Below are positions 1 through 6,527 of a stretch of DNA of 10,486 bases, in pieces. Both the position numbers and the translations under genes were made by a program. How positions within the stretch are numbered: the stretch's first letter is position 1; every line of letters starts with the position of its first letter. The DNA lies in assembly GCA_910587505.1 (NCBI GenBank), contig CAJULD010000071.1:1-10486 (forward strand), in the 5' to 3' direction. Origin of the DNA: an uncultured Oscillospiraceae bacterium (GTDB taxonomy: Bacteria; Bacillota; Clostridia; Oscillospirales; Oscillospiraceae). A model generated the notes under the pieces. That model was not told the DNA's origin, searched no databases, and saw nothing but the letters and a program-made list of their open reading frames with translations.

Positions 1-70
1 TATCAGGCCAGCGCAGCCGGGCTGCCCAAAGGACTGCCGCAGCGCACCTTGACAAGTCAATCCTGTGAAA
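1..70. other. Downstream flank of livF, no gene seen
   Basis: This is the 70 bases following the livF stop on the minus strand. It contains a short GCAGC-CGG-GCTGC hairpin (13-25) and a TTGAC/GTCAA inverted repeat (49-60). Neither is followed by a T-run, so I do not call a terminator. The end of the liv transcript probably lies outside the window. Confidence 0.4.
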
Positions 71-778
71 TCATCCTCCCAGATAGGCCTTTCGCACCTG
101 GTCGCTGGCCATCAGCTCCGCCCCGGTGCCGCTCAGGGAGATCCGTCCCGTCTCCAGCACGTAGGCGCGGTCCGCCACGCTCAGCGCCGCCTGAGCGTTC
201 TGCTCCACCAGCAGTATGGTCGTCCCGGCGGCATGGAGCTCCCTGATGATATCAAAAATCTGTTCCACCAGAATGGGGGCCAGTCCCATGGACGGCTCAT
301 CCAGCATCAGCAGCCTGGGACTGCTCATCAGCGCCCGGCCCATAGCCAGCATCTGCTGCTCGCCCCCGGACAGCGTTCCCGCAACCTGTCTGCGCCGTTC
401 CTCCAGCCGGGGGAAGCGCCTGTATACGTCCGCCACGCCGGCGGCAATGGCGGAGCCTGGCCGGGTGTACGCTCCCATCTCCAGATTTTCCTCCACCGTC
501 ATCTGCAAAAAGATCCGTCGGCCCTCCGGCACCTGAGCCAGTCCCCGCTCCACCACCTTGTGAGGGGCCACGCCCTTCAGGTCCTGCTCCATGAACTGCA
601 CCGACCCCGTCCGGGGATGGAGCAGGCCGGACACCGTGTTGAGCACCGTGGACTTGCCCGCGCCGTTGGCTCCGATGAGGGTGACGATCTCCCCCTCGCT
701 GACCTCGAAGGAGACGCCCTTCACGGCGTGGATGCTGCCATAATACACATGAATGTCTTCCACCTTCAGCAATGCCAT
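71..778 (-). CDS. livF: Branched-chain amino acid ABC transporter ATP-binding protein LivF
   Basis: One of the two ATPases that power uptake of branched-chain amino acids (or related substrates) through the LivH/LivM membrane pair, on the cytoplasmic face. The 235 residues match the usual LivF length. Visible motifs are Walker A GANGAGKS (36-43), Q-loop QVPEGRRIF starting at Q82, ABC signature LSGGEQQ (136-142) and Walker B LLMLDEP (156-162) with catalytic Glu161. The switch position reads LLVEQNA, with Gln instead of the usual His; this is typical of the LivF branch and helps to tell it from LivG. The start is supported by AAGGAGG nine bases upstream, lying in the end of livG. The gap to the livG stop is four bases, so the two are translated from one transcript. 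It is the last gene of the operon in this window. Confidence 0.96.
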   Translation of the reverse strand: MALLKVEDIHVYYGSIHAVKGVSFEVSEGEIVTLIGANGAGKSTVLNTVSGLLHPRTGSVQFMEQDLKGVAPHKVVERGLAQVPEGRRIFLQMTVEENLEMGAYTRPGSAIAAGVADVYRRFPRLEERRRQVAGTLSGGEQQMLAMGRALMSSPRLLMLDEPSMGLAPILVEQIFDIIRELHAAGTTILLVEQNAQAALSVADRAYVLETGRISLSGTGAELMASDQVRKAYLGG

Positions 779-782
779 GCCG

Positions 783-1643
783 TTACGCCTCCTTCTGCTT
801 GCCCAGATAGGCCTCGATCACCGCGGGGTTGGCCTGGATGTCGTCGGGGGTGCCCTTGGCGATAATCCGCCCGAAGTTCAGCACGCAGATGCCCTCGCAG
901 ACTCCCATAACCAGATTCATGTCGTGCTCGATGAGCATGATGGCGATCTGGAAGGTATCCCGGATCTTCCGGATGTTGTTCATCAGCTCCGCCGTCTCCG
1001 ACGGGTTCATCCCCGCTGCCGGCTCGTCCAGCAGCAGCAGGCTGGGTTTCGTTGCCAGCGCCCGGACGATCTCCAGGCGGCGCTGGGCTCCGTAGGGCAG
1101 ACTCCCCGCCTGATAGCCCGCCATGTCCTGCATGTCGAAGATGGAGAGCAGCTCCAGCGCCTTCTCGTGGGCCTCTCTCTCCCGCTTCCAGTAGGAGGGC
1201 AGGCGCAGGATGCCGGAGACGGCGTTGTAGCGCATGTGCTCGTGAAGGCCCACCTTCACGTTGTCCTCCACCGTCAGGTTGCCGAACAGGCGGATGTTCT
1301 GGAAGGTCCGGGCCACGCCCATGTGATTGACCTGGATGGTACTCTTGCCTGCGGTATCCCGGCCGTCGATCATGACCGTACCCCGGGTGGGCTGGTAGAC
1401 CCTGGTGAGCAGATTGAACACCGTGGTCTTCCCCGCGCCGTTGGGCCCGATAAGCCCCGCGATTTCCGTGCGGCCAATGGCCATGTTGAAGTCGTCCACC
1501 GCCGTCAGGCCGCCGAAGTCGATGCCCAGGTGGCGGCACTCCAGGATGGGACGCTTGTCCACGTCCCGCTCGGGGATGATGTTGGTACTGGGGACCGGTA
1601 CCAGCTTTGGCTTGGGATAGTTATTTTTCTGCTGCCCGCTCAT
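783..1643 (-). CDS. livG: Branched-chain amino acid ABC transporter ATP-binding protein LivG
   Basis: Second ATPase of the importer, expected to pair with LivF under the LivH/LivM permeases. Visible motifs are Walker A GPNGAGKT (66-73), Q-loop Gln115 (ARTFQNIRLF), signature LPYGAQRRLEIVRAL (from 182; the LivG-type YGxQR variant of LSGGQ), Walker B LLLLDEP (202-208) with Glu207, and H-loop IEHDM with His240. At 286 residues it is about 30 longer than a typical LivG. The excess is an N-terminal Pro/Lys/Asn-rich stretch (1-30) before the ABC fold begins near RPILECRHLG. No internal Met is available before residue 54, and an AAGGAGG lies upstream of the annotated ATG, so the long start looks real. 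The start overlaps the livM stop by four bases (ATGA), indicating coupled translation. Confidence 0.95.
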   Translation of the reverse strand: MSGQQKNNYPKPKLVPVPSTNIIPERDVDKRPILECRHLGIDFGGLTAVDDFNMAIGRTEIAGLIGPNGAGKTTVFNLLTRVYQPTRGTVMIDGRDTAGKSTIQVNHMGVARTFQNIRLFGNLTVEDNVKVGLHEHMRYNAVSGILRLPSYWKREREAHEKALELLSIFDMQDMAGYQAGSLPYGAQRRLEIVRALATKPSLLLLDEPAAGMNPSETAELMNNIRKIRDTFQIAIMLIEHDMNLVMGVCEGICVLNFGRIIAKGTPDDIQANPAVIEAYLGKQKEA

Positions 1644-2698
1644 TTGACGGTCCCCTCCTTCGTTTTCCTCTTTTTCCGGAATCTGGCGTTGATGAAGTCC
1701 TGGGCGGCGGGATTGTTGGCCCCCAGCATCACCAGGATCAGAATCACCGCGTAGATCAGCATCCGGTACTCCGCCACGTCAAAGCTGCGCAGCAGCTCCG
1801 GCAGCACGTAGAGCAGGGAAGCGGCGATGATGGAGTCCCGGATGGAGCCCAGCCCGCCCAGCACCACGAATACCAGCACCAGAATGGAGGTGTTGAAGTC
1901 AAACTTGCTGGCCACGGTGGAGGAGTAGTTCAGTCCGAACAGCGCCCCTGCCGCGCCCGCCAGCGCAGCGGAGATGACAAAGGCCATCAGCTTGTACCTG
2001 GTCACGTTGATGCCCACGCTCTCGGCGGCGATGCGGTTGTCCCGCAGGGCCATGATAGCCCGGCCCGCCCGGCTGTTCACCAGGTTCTGCACCACCAGCA
2101 GCGTTACGAGAATCAGCAGGAATCCGGCGGTAAAGGTGGCCAGCCTGGTCACGCCCACCGCGCCCATGGGCCCCTTGATGATGGTCACGCCGTCCTCAGC
2201 CAGCAGGAAGCTGTCCGCCTTCACCGCTACATGGAGTCCTTTGCCGTCCACGCCCACATACAGCACCATAATAATGTTCTTGATAATCTGGCCGAAGGCC
2301 AGGGTGACGATGGCCAGATAGTCCCCCTGGAGCCGCAGCACCGGCACGCCTACCACCGCGCCGCCCAGGGCGCCCGCCAGGGCCCCCGCCGCCATGGAGA
2401 CGGCCAGACGCAGCGGCGCAAGGGGAATGATCTCCTGCAGCAGGATGGAGACCACAATGCCGCTGAAGGCTCCCAGGCTCATAAAGCCCGCGTGGCCCAG
2501 ACTCAGCTCGCCCAGAATACCCACCGTCAGATTCAGGGATACCGCCATGACTACATAGCAGCACGCGGGCACCAGCAGACTTTGCAGGGAGTTGGACAGC
2601 ATTCCCATCGAGGTCAGTCCCTGCAATGCGGCAAAGGCCAGCACCACGATGCCATAATTGATAAACCCGCCAAGGGAGGTTTTACTGATCTTTTTCAT
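1640..2698 (-). CDS. livM: Branched-chain amino acid ABC transporter permease LivM
   Basis: Integral membrane subunit that forms the translocation path with LivH. The 352-residue protein is very hydrophobic, with about 8-10 likely membrane segments. Family marks seen are GELSLGHAGFMSLGAF (63-78), the cytoplasmic coupling loop SRAGRAIMALRDNRIAAESV (209-228) continuing into GINVTRYKLMAFVISA, and LGGLGSIRDS (280-289). The C-terminus is a short, strongly basic tail (RFRKKRKTK, 339-347), as expected for a cytoplasmic end. The chosen ATG lies seven bases after the livH stop, with a GAGG ribosome binding site seven bases upstream inside the end of livH. It overlaps livG by four bases at its 3' end. 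Together with livH it provides the two non-identical permeases usual for this importer class. Confidence 0.95.
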   Translation of the reverse strand: MKKISKTSLGGFINYGIVVLAFAALQGLTSMGMLSNSLQSLLVPACCYVVMAVSLNLTVGILGELSLGHAGFMSLGAFSGIVVSILLQEIIPLAPLRLAVSMAAGALAGALGGAVVGVPVLRLQGDYLAIVTLAFGQIIKNIIMVLYVGVDGKGLHVAVKADSFLLAEDGVTIIKGPMGAVGVTRLATFTAGFLLILVTLLVVQNLVNSRAGRAIMALRDNRIAAESVGINVTRYKLMAFVISAALAGAAGALFGLNYSSTVASKFDFNTSILVLVFVVLGGLGSIRDSIIAASLLYVLPELLRSFDVAEYRMLIYAVILILVMLGANNPAAQDFINARFRKKRKTKEGTVK

Positions 2699-2705
2699 GG
2701 CCGCC

Positions 2706-3584
2706 TCACACTTTCTCGGGCACGTACCTGCCCATCAGTCCGGCGGGCTTCACCAGCAGTACGATGATGAGCACCGCGAATACCACCGCGTCGGACAGGT
2801 CCGTGGAAATATAGGCCTTGCCAAAGGTCTCGATGATCCCCAGCAGCACGCCGCCCAGCAGGGCCCCGGGGATGGACCCGATGCCCCCGAACACCGCCGC
2901 GGTAAAGGCCCGGATACCGGGCATGGAACCGGTGGTGGGGGACAGAATGGGATAGGCGGAGCACATAAGCACCCCCGCGACGGCCGCCAGGGCGGAGCCG
3001 ATGGCAAAGGTCATGGAGATGGTGGCGTCCACGTTGATGCCCATCAGCTGGGCCGCGGCCTTGTCCTCGGAGCAGGCCCGCATGGCTTTCCCCATCCTCG
3101 TCCGGCTGGTGAAGAGGGTCAGGCCCGCCATGACCACCACGCAGCAGACCACCGACAGAATGGCCACGCAGGAGATGCTCAGCTGGCCGGAGGCCAGCGA
3201 CACGGTTCCCTCCACAATGGGGGTAAAGATCTTGGTGTCCGCTCCCCAGAGGATCTGGGCGCTGTTTTGCAGAAAGTAGCTGACGCCGATGGCGGTGATG
3301 AGCACCGCCAGGGACGGGGCCTGCCGCAGGGGTTTGTAGGCCAGACGCTCGATGACCACGCCCAGCACGGTACACACCGCCACCGCCAGCACCACGCCTG
3401 CCGCGGCGGGCAGGCCAAAGCTGCCCGCTGCGAAGAAGGCAACGTATGCGCCCACCATAATCACGTCTCCGTGGGCGAAGTTCAGCATCTTGGCGATGCC
3501 GTAAACCATGGTATAGCCCAGGGCGATGATGGCGTAGATGCTGCCCAGGCTGATTCCGGTAATCACGTTATTCAGAAACGACAT
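2706..3584 (-). CDS. livH: Branched-chain amino acid ABC transporter permease LivH
   Basis: First permease of the importer and the first gene after the hairpin-rich gap that follows livJ. The 292 residues fit the LivH family. Motifs seen are GYTMVYGIAKMLNFAHGDVI (23-42, the conserved N-terminal NFAHGD region), the coupling-loop segment SRTRMGKAMRACSEDKAAAQ (160-179) followed by LMGINVD, FGGIGSIPGALLGG (232-245), and LVKPAGLMGR (277-286) near the C-terminus. Several long hydrophobic stretches between these are membrane segments. The start has GAGGG a few bases upstream (TGAGGGAATT before ATG), a rather short spacing. I could not find a good promoter between this gene and the hairpins upstream, so it probably depends on read-through from the livJ promoter. 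Confidence 0.95.
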   Translation of the reverse strand: MSFLNNVITGISLGSIYAIIALGYTMVYGIAKMLNFAHGDVIMVGAYVAFFAAGSFGLPAAAGVVLAVAVCTVLGVVIERLAYKPLRQAPSLAVLITAIGVSYFLQNSAQILWGADTKIFTPIVEGTVSLASGQLSISCVAILSVVCCVVVMAGLTLFTSRTRMGKAMRACSEDKAAAQLMGINVDATISMTFAIGSALAAVAGVLMCSAYPILSPTTGSMPGIRAFTAAVFGGIGSIPGALLGGVLLGIIETFGKAYISTDLSDAVVFAVLIIVLLVKPAGLMGRYVPEKV

Positions 3585-3640
3585 AATTCCCTCATTATTA
3601 CGGTCAAGTCAAATAGGTATATTCTTTTTCCTGAAACCAT

Positions 3641-3689
3641 CCGCCGCCTTGCGGCGGTCCGGGCTGCCAGCGCCGCTGTGCGGGCGCTG
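3641..3689 (-). other. Two GC-rich hairpins in the livJ-livH gap
   Basis: Two adjacent inverted repeats lie between the large terminator-like hairpin and livH. CCGCCGC/GCGGCGG (3641-3647 with 3651-3657) has a 3-base loop; CAGCGCC/GGCGCTG (3668-3674 with 3683-3689) has an 8-base loop. Neither is followed by a T-run on the minus strand, so they are not intrinsic terminators. Their position at the 5' side of livHMGF RNA would fit mRNA-stabilising or processing structures, but that is inference. Confidence 0.5.
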
Positions 3690-3725
3690 CACGGGAAAAG
3701 AATCAAGAAGGATTTTAAGAAATCG

Positions 3726-3767
3726 CCGGAAAAAGGCTGCCAGACCGCTCCGGCAGCCCTTTTCCGG
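3726..3767 (-). terminator. Large hairpin between livJ and livH (partial terminator/attenuator)
   Basis: A 16-nt arm (3726-3741) is complementary to 3752-3767 except at one position, with a 10-nt loop. On the minus-strand transcript the exception is a G-U wobble, so the hairpin is essentially complete there; on the plus strand it is an A-C mismatch. The descending arm contains five U residues. It lies about 125 nt after livJ and about 140 nt before livH. It probably ends a share of the livJ transcripts, so that livHMGF receives only read-through, as is common when a binding-protein gene precedes its permease genes. How efficient it is cannot be read from sequence. A weaker 6-bp hairpin (AGCGGG 3844-3849 with CCCGCT 3865-3870) sits nearer the livJ stop. 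Confidence 0.65.
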
Positions 3768-3892
3768 GTCGATGCGCTTTTTGTCATTCAGCACCGCGCT
3801 CTGTTACCATGCGGGAAATCTGCGTTCCCCACCGGCAGCAAAGAGCGGGGGAGAGTTTCTTTTGCCCGCTTTTTCTTTGGTGAAAAAACGGG

Positions 3893-5065
3893 TTACTGGG
3901 TGACGTACACGCCGCTCTCCACCCTGACCACCACGGGGGCCTTGGAGATCTCGCCGCTGGCCAGCCAGGTCATACCGCTGCCGGTCAGGCCGTCCACGGA
4001 GAACTGACCGCCGGTGAACAGGGCAATCAGCGCGTCGCACAGCTGGGCGTTGTCCATGTCGCCCACGCCCTCGATCTGGCAGCAGGCCTCATAGATGGCG
4101 TACATGCAGTCATAGCCGTCTGCGGCGAACTGGTTGGGCAGGATCTCATGGGCGGCCTGATAGGCTTCCACGAACTTCCTGGTCCGCTCGTCGGTACCGG
4201 AGGCGTTGAACGGGGTCATCAGCAGCAGGCCCTCGGCCAGGGACTTGTCGAAGCCCTTCATATCCAGCATGCCGTCCATGCCGTCCCCGCCGAAGAAGGT
4301 GGGGGCATAGCCCATCTGCTTCGCCTGCGCCAGAATCAGGGAAGCGGGGGTGTAGTAGATGGGCAGGAACACCAGATCGGCGCCGGCATCCTTGCAGGCG
4401 TTGAGCTGGACGGTGTAATCGGTGGTCTTGTCGTCGGGATAGGTCTGGGTGGCGACGACGTTCAGGCCAAGCTCTCTGGCCCTGGCGGCAAAAGCGTCGG
4501 CAATACCGGTGGAGTAGGCGTCGCCGTTATTATAGATGACGGCGATACTGCTGCCCAGGCTGTTGTCCTTGAGGTAGTTGGCCGCAGCAACGCCCTGTCC
4601 GGGGTCGGTGAAGCACATCTGGAAGGCGTTGTCCTTCCCGGCGGTGACATCGGTGGAGGAGGCGGAGGGAGTCAGTTGGAAGTAGCGGTCCGCATAGGTC
4701 TCGGCGGCCACGGCCACGCAGGGCGCGGTGGTGGTGCAGCCGTAGATCACATCCACATCCCAGTCCTTCAGCTTGTTGTAGGCGGATACGGCGGTGTCGG
4801 CAACGCCGGTGTCATCCTGAAAGTCATACTCCAGCCTGATGGGGCCGTTCAGGGCGTTGATCTCGTCCACGGCGATCCGCGCACCCCAGTCGGTGGCGGT
4901 GCCGTACTGAGCCAGGTCGCCGGTGATGGGCCCGATGCCCCCCACTCTGATGGTCACGGCGGAGCCGGAGCCCTGAGCGCCGGCGTCGTTTTTCTGGCCG
5001 CCGCCGCAGGCCGCCAGGGCCAGGGTCATGACAAGAGCCAGAAGCAGTGCAAAAAACTTCTTCAT
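3893..5065 (-). CDS. livJ: Branched-chain amino acid ABC transporter substrate-binding lipoprotein
   Basis: Extracytoplasmic binding protein (type I periplasmic-binding fold, Leu/Ile/Val-binding family) that delivers substrate to LivHM. The N-terminus is a lipoprotein signal: basic MKK, a hydrophobic stretch, then lipobox LALAAC with Cys20 as the lipidated residue. A Gly/Ser/Ala-rich linker follows (21-36). The mature domain starts with VTIRVGGIGPITGDLAQYGT (37-56). Other family marks are IAVDEINALNG (64-74), a SASSTDVT segment (134-141), IAVIYNNGDAYSTGIADAF (174-192) and FFGGDGMDG (257-265). The 390-residue length is normal. The start is set by AAGGAG ten bases upstream. Only this one binding protein is encoded here, so substrate specificity (Leu/Ile/Val, other amino acids, or small amides) is not settled; livK would be an equally valid name. 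It has its own strong promoter and is followed by a hairpin-rich gap, suggesting higher output than the permease genes. Confidence 0.93.
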   Translation of the reverse strand: MKKFFALLLALVMTLALAACGGGQKNDAGAQGSGSAVTIRVGGIGPITGDLAQYGTATDWGARIAVDEINALNGPIRLEYDFQDDTGVADTAVSAYNKLKDWDVDVIYGCTTTAPCVAVAAETYADRYFQLTPSASSTDVTAGKDNAFQMCFTDPGQGVAAANYLKDNSLGSSIAVIYNNGDAYSTGIADAFAARARELGLNVVATQTYPDDKTTDYTVQLNACKDAGADLVFLPIYYTPASLILAQAKQMGYAPTFFGGDGMDGMLDMKGFDKSLAEGLLLMTPFNASGTDERTRKFVEAYQAAHEILPNQFAADGYDCMYAIYEACCQIEGVGDMDNAQLCDALIALFTGGQFSVDGLTGSGMTWLASGEISKAPVVVRVESGVYVTQ

Positions 5066-5137
5066 GAATCCTTTACTCCTTTAAATCAGATATGCGGCTT
5101 CCCCCGGGCGCTGTTCTTCTCCGGGAAGAGTAGGACC

Positions 5138-5166
5138 ATGATAAAACCTAATCTCTAAAAAGTCAA
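5138..5166 (-). promoter_or_regulatory. livJ promoter
   Basis: Minus-strand -35 TTGACT (5161-5166) and -10 TATCAT (5138-5143) are separated by exactly 17 bp; this is a near-consensus SigA-type promoter. The predicted start near 5131 gives a leader of about 66 nt. That leader contains a possible imperfect hairpin between TTCCCGG and CCCGGGGGAA arms before the ribosome binding site. I recognise no riboswitch or T-box in it. Confidence 0.75.
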
Positions 5167-5182
5167 CTGTCATTCTATACAC

Positions 5183-5198
5183 AATTTATTCACAAATT
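5183..5198. promoter_or_regulatory. AT-rich inverted repeat upstream of livJ promoter, possible operator
   Basis: The sequence AATTTATTCACAAATT has AATTT/AAATT arms around a 6-bp centre and starts 16 bp upstream of the livJ -35. It loosely resembles a CodY-type box (AATTTTCNGAAAATT) only in its outer arms. CodY control of branched-chain amino acid genes is well known in Firmicutes, but the centre does not match, so this is a weak suggestion. Confidence 0.25.
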
Positions 5199-5256
5199 CT
5201 CCTCCGCTTTTATTGTCATTCCACACAAAACAGGCATAAAAACCTTCTTCACAGCA

Positions 5257-5294
5257 AAAAAGAGCCCTCTTTCAAAAGAAAGAGGGCTCTTTTT
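5257..5294 (-). terminator. Intrinsic terminator after the capA-family gene
   Basis: A perfect 17-bp stem (5257-5273 with 5278-5294) has an AAAA loop. Its core GAGCCCTCTTTC/GAAAGAGGGCTC is flanked by an A-run on one side and a T-run on the other, so it can act in both directions. On the minus strand it ends the capA-family transcript about 50 nt after the stop and insulates the livJ promoter just downstream. Confidence 0.92.
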
Positions 5295-5343
5295 ATATGA
5301 GATAATTTCATGTTACCCACAGCTTTGGTCATGCATCCGTCCG

Positions 5344-6342
5344 CTACAGCGGCGTCTCCCGCTTCCCGTCCATAAAGTCCAGAACCCGCTGCCGGGTCTC
5401 TTCGTCCTCGATCACGCCGGGGCAGTAGTTATTGCTCTCGCCGGTGTAGACGTAGCAGGGAATGATCTCTGAGGACCTGCTCTCCAGACTGCCGTCAGGG
5501 CCGATGTGAAGAGTAAGCTGGTAGATGACCGTCCGGTTTTCCGGATATTTGCTGCCGCCGTAACAGAAGTTTCCCAGGGAATAGATGATCTCCGCTCCGT
5601 TGTAGGTTTCCCGGGGCTGGAGCACATGGGGGTGGTTGCCGATGACCAGATCCGCTCCTTCGTCCACCAGCTTCCGGGAGGCCCGCTGCCGCCACTCCTC
5701 CGGGGCGTGAACCTTCTCCCTGCCGCCGTGGTAGAAAACGATCTGAAAATCGGAGTCCTCCTCCGCCTTCCGGATGCGCCGGACAATCTCGCCCGCCTGC
5801 CCCTCGTTCCACAGGCCGTGGCAGATTACGGCAATGCGGTACCCGTTCTTTTCATAGTAGATGGTCCTGCCGTTGTCCCCGTACAGCAGCCCGGCGTCCT
5901 CCACGGCCCGGATGGTGTCGCGGGAGCCCTCGGGGCCGTAGTCTCCGGTGTGGTTGTTGGCCAGGGACACCGCCTCCACTCCCGAGGAGGTGAGAATCTC
6001 CGCATTGGCGGCGGGGCCCCGGTACCAGTAGGCGGGATCATGGTCCTTTTCCCGCTCCGTCAGCACCCGGTCTGTCAGAACGTTCTCCAGATTTACCACC
6101 GTCAGATCGTCAGCAGCAAAAACAGGGGCCACATTCTGGAGAAAATAGGAGGGCTCATGCTTCCGGGCGTAACCGCTGAAGCCGCCGGAGAAAAACTCCC
6201 CCCTGAAGGAGGCCAGCATCATGTCCCCGGCAAAGCTGGCCGTCAGGTCAAAGCCTTCTCCGCCGTCCGCGCCGGTCCCGTCCGGTCCGGCTGCGCCGCA
6301 CAGCAGCAGGCAGCCAAGAAGCAGCAGCAGTGTCCGTTTCAT
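5344..6342 (-). CDS. CapA-family exported protein (poly-gamma-glutamate biosynthesis-like, metallophosphatase fold)
   Basis: The protein belongs to the CapA family (calcineurin-like metallophosphatase fold), named after the capsule protein linked to poly-gamma-glutamate production. Motifs, numbered from the chosen start, are FAGDMML (38-44, metal-binding Asp40), VNLENVLT (83-90), SLANNHTGDYGPEGS (126-140, with Asn130/His131), HGG (205-207), IGNHPHVLQP (234-243) and YSLGNF (254-259). I chose the ATG at 6342 (332 residues) because it starts a clear signal sequence, MKRTLLLLLGCLLLCGAAG, is preceded by GACGAGG at proper spacing, and lies downstream of a good promoter. A longer in-frame reading to 6531 would run through that promoter and the tandem repeat. 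Whether Cys11 or Cys15 is lipidated is unclear. No capB, capC or pgs-like ligase gene is nearby, so capsule synthesis should not be assumed; stand-alone CapA homologues are common in Clostridia and their substrate is usually unknown. Confidence 0.85.
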   Translation of the reverse strand: MKRTLLLLLGCLLLCGAAGPDGTGADGGEGFDLTASFAGDMMLASFRGEFFSGGFSGYARKHEPSYFLQNVAPVFAADDLTVVNLENVLTDRVLTEREKDHDPAYWYRGPAANAEILTSSGVEAVSLANNHTGDYGPEGSRDTIRAVEDAGLLYGDNGRTIYYEKNGYRIAVICHGLWNEGQAGEIVRRIRKAEEDSDFQIVFYHGGREKVHAPEEWRQRASRKLVDEGADLVIGNHPHVLQPRETYNGAEIIYSLGNFCYGGSKYPENRTVIYQLTLHIGPDGSLESRSSEIIPCYVYTGESNNYCPGVIEDEETRQRVLDFMDGKRETPL

Positions 6343-6401
6343 CCTGTGAACCTCGTCTTTTCCGTCCGCGGGCGCGGACATATTGTGGTTTTCACCGTGC
6401 C

Positions 6402-6430
6402 AGTATACCATATCCGGCAGCCGGGCGCAA
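6402..6430 (-). promoter_or_regulatory. Promoter of the capA-family gene
   Basis: On the minus strand, -10 TATACT (6402-6407) is preceded by TGG, giving an extended -10. A weaker -35 TTGCGC (6425-6430) lies at 17-bp spacing. The predicted start near 6395 gives a leader of about 53 nt. The -35 and most of the spacer lie inside the first copy of the 40-bp tandem repeat. The spacer contains the inverted repeat CCGGC-A-GCCGG (6414-6424), a possible operator. Confidence 0.6.
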
Positions 6431-6491
6431 GGGGCGGGACAGGAACACACAATCCGGCAGCCGGGCGCAAGGGGCGGGACAGGAACACACA
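6412..6491. repeat. Perfect 40-bp tandem duplication upstream of the capA-family gene
   Basis: Two identical 40-bp units lie head to tail (6412-6451 and 6452-6491). Each begins ATCCGGCAGCCGGGCGCAAG and ends AACACACA. Each contains the CCGGC-A-GCCGG inverted repeat (6414-6424 and 6454-6464) and a TTGCGC -35-like hexamer on the minus strand. Only the inner copy has a -10 next to it. The region is non-coding between trmB and the capA-family gene. The exact identity points to a recent duplication or to active slippage. Confidence 0.95.
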
Positions 6492-6521
6492 TTATTTCAG
6501 ACATGCATGCTTTTATTTCAG
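6492..6521. repeat. 9-bp direct repeat flanking a CATGCATG palindrome
   Basis: TTATTTCAG occurs at 6492-6500 and again at 6513-6521, 21 bp apart start to start (two helical turns). The palindrome CATGCATG (6502-6509) lies between. It directly adjoins the 40-bp tandem repeat and ends a few bases from the trmB stop. It could be a protein-binding array or a remnant of a small insertion; the sequence alone does not decide. Confidence 0.6.
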
Positions 6522-6527
6522 GAACAT

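Noticed and set aside
13..60. Terminator for the liv operon just after livF
   Set aside because: Only short stems are present (5 bp), with no T-run on the minus strand.
3572..3794. Two small minus-strand open frames in the livJ-livH gap
   Set aside because: They run through the hairpins, lack ribosome binding sites and have compositions typical of untranslated GC-rich sequence; one overlaps the livH start.
65..4007. Several long plus-strand open frames opposite the liv genes (for example 753-1754, 1607-2767, 2658-4007)
   Set aside because: They lie antisense to well-motifed transporter genes, are rich in His/Gln/Arg/Gly as expected from the reverse frame of GC-rich coding DNA, and show no domain pattern or ribosome binding site.
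5066..5137. Riboswitch or T-box leader upstream of livJ
   Set aside because: The leader is only about 66 nt with one imperfect hairpin. There is no T-box sequence and no room for specifier and antiterminator elements.
6412..6491. CRISPR array or iteron origin
   Set aside because: There are only two copies, directly abutting with no spacers, no cas or replication gene nearby, and the location is in a promoter region.
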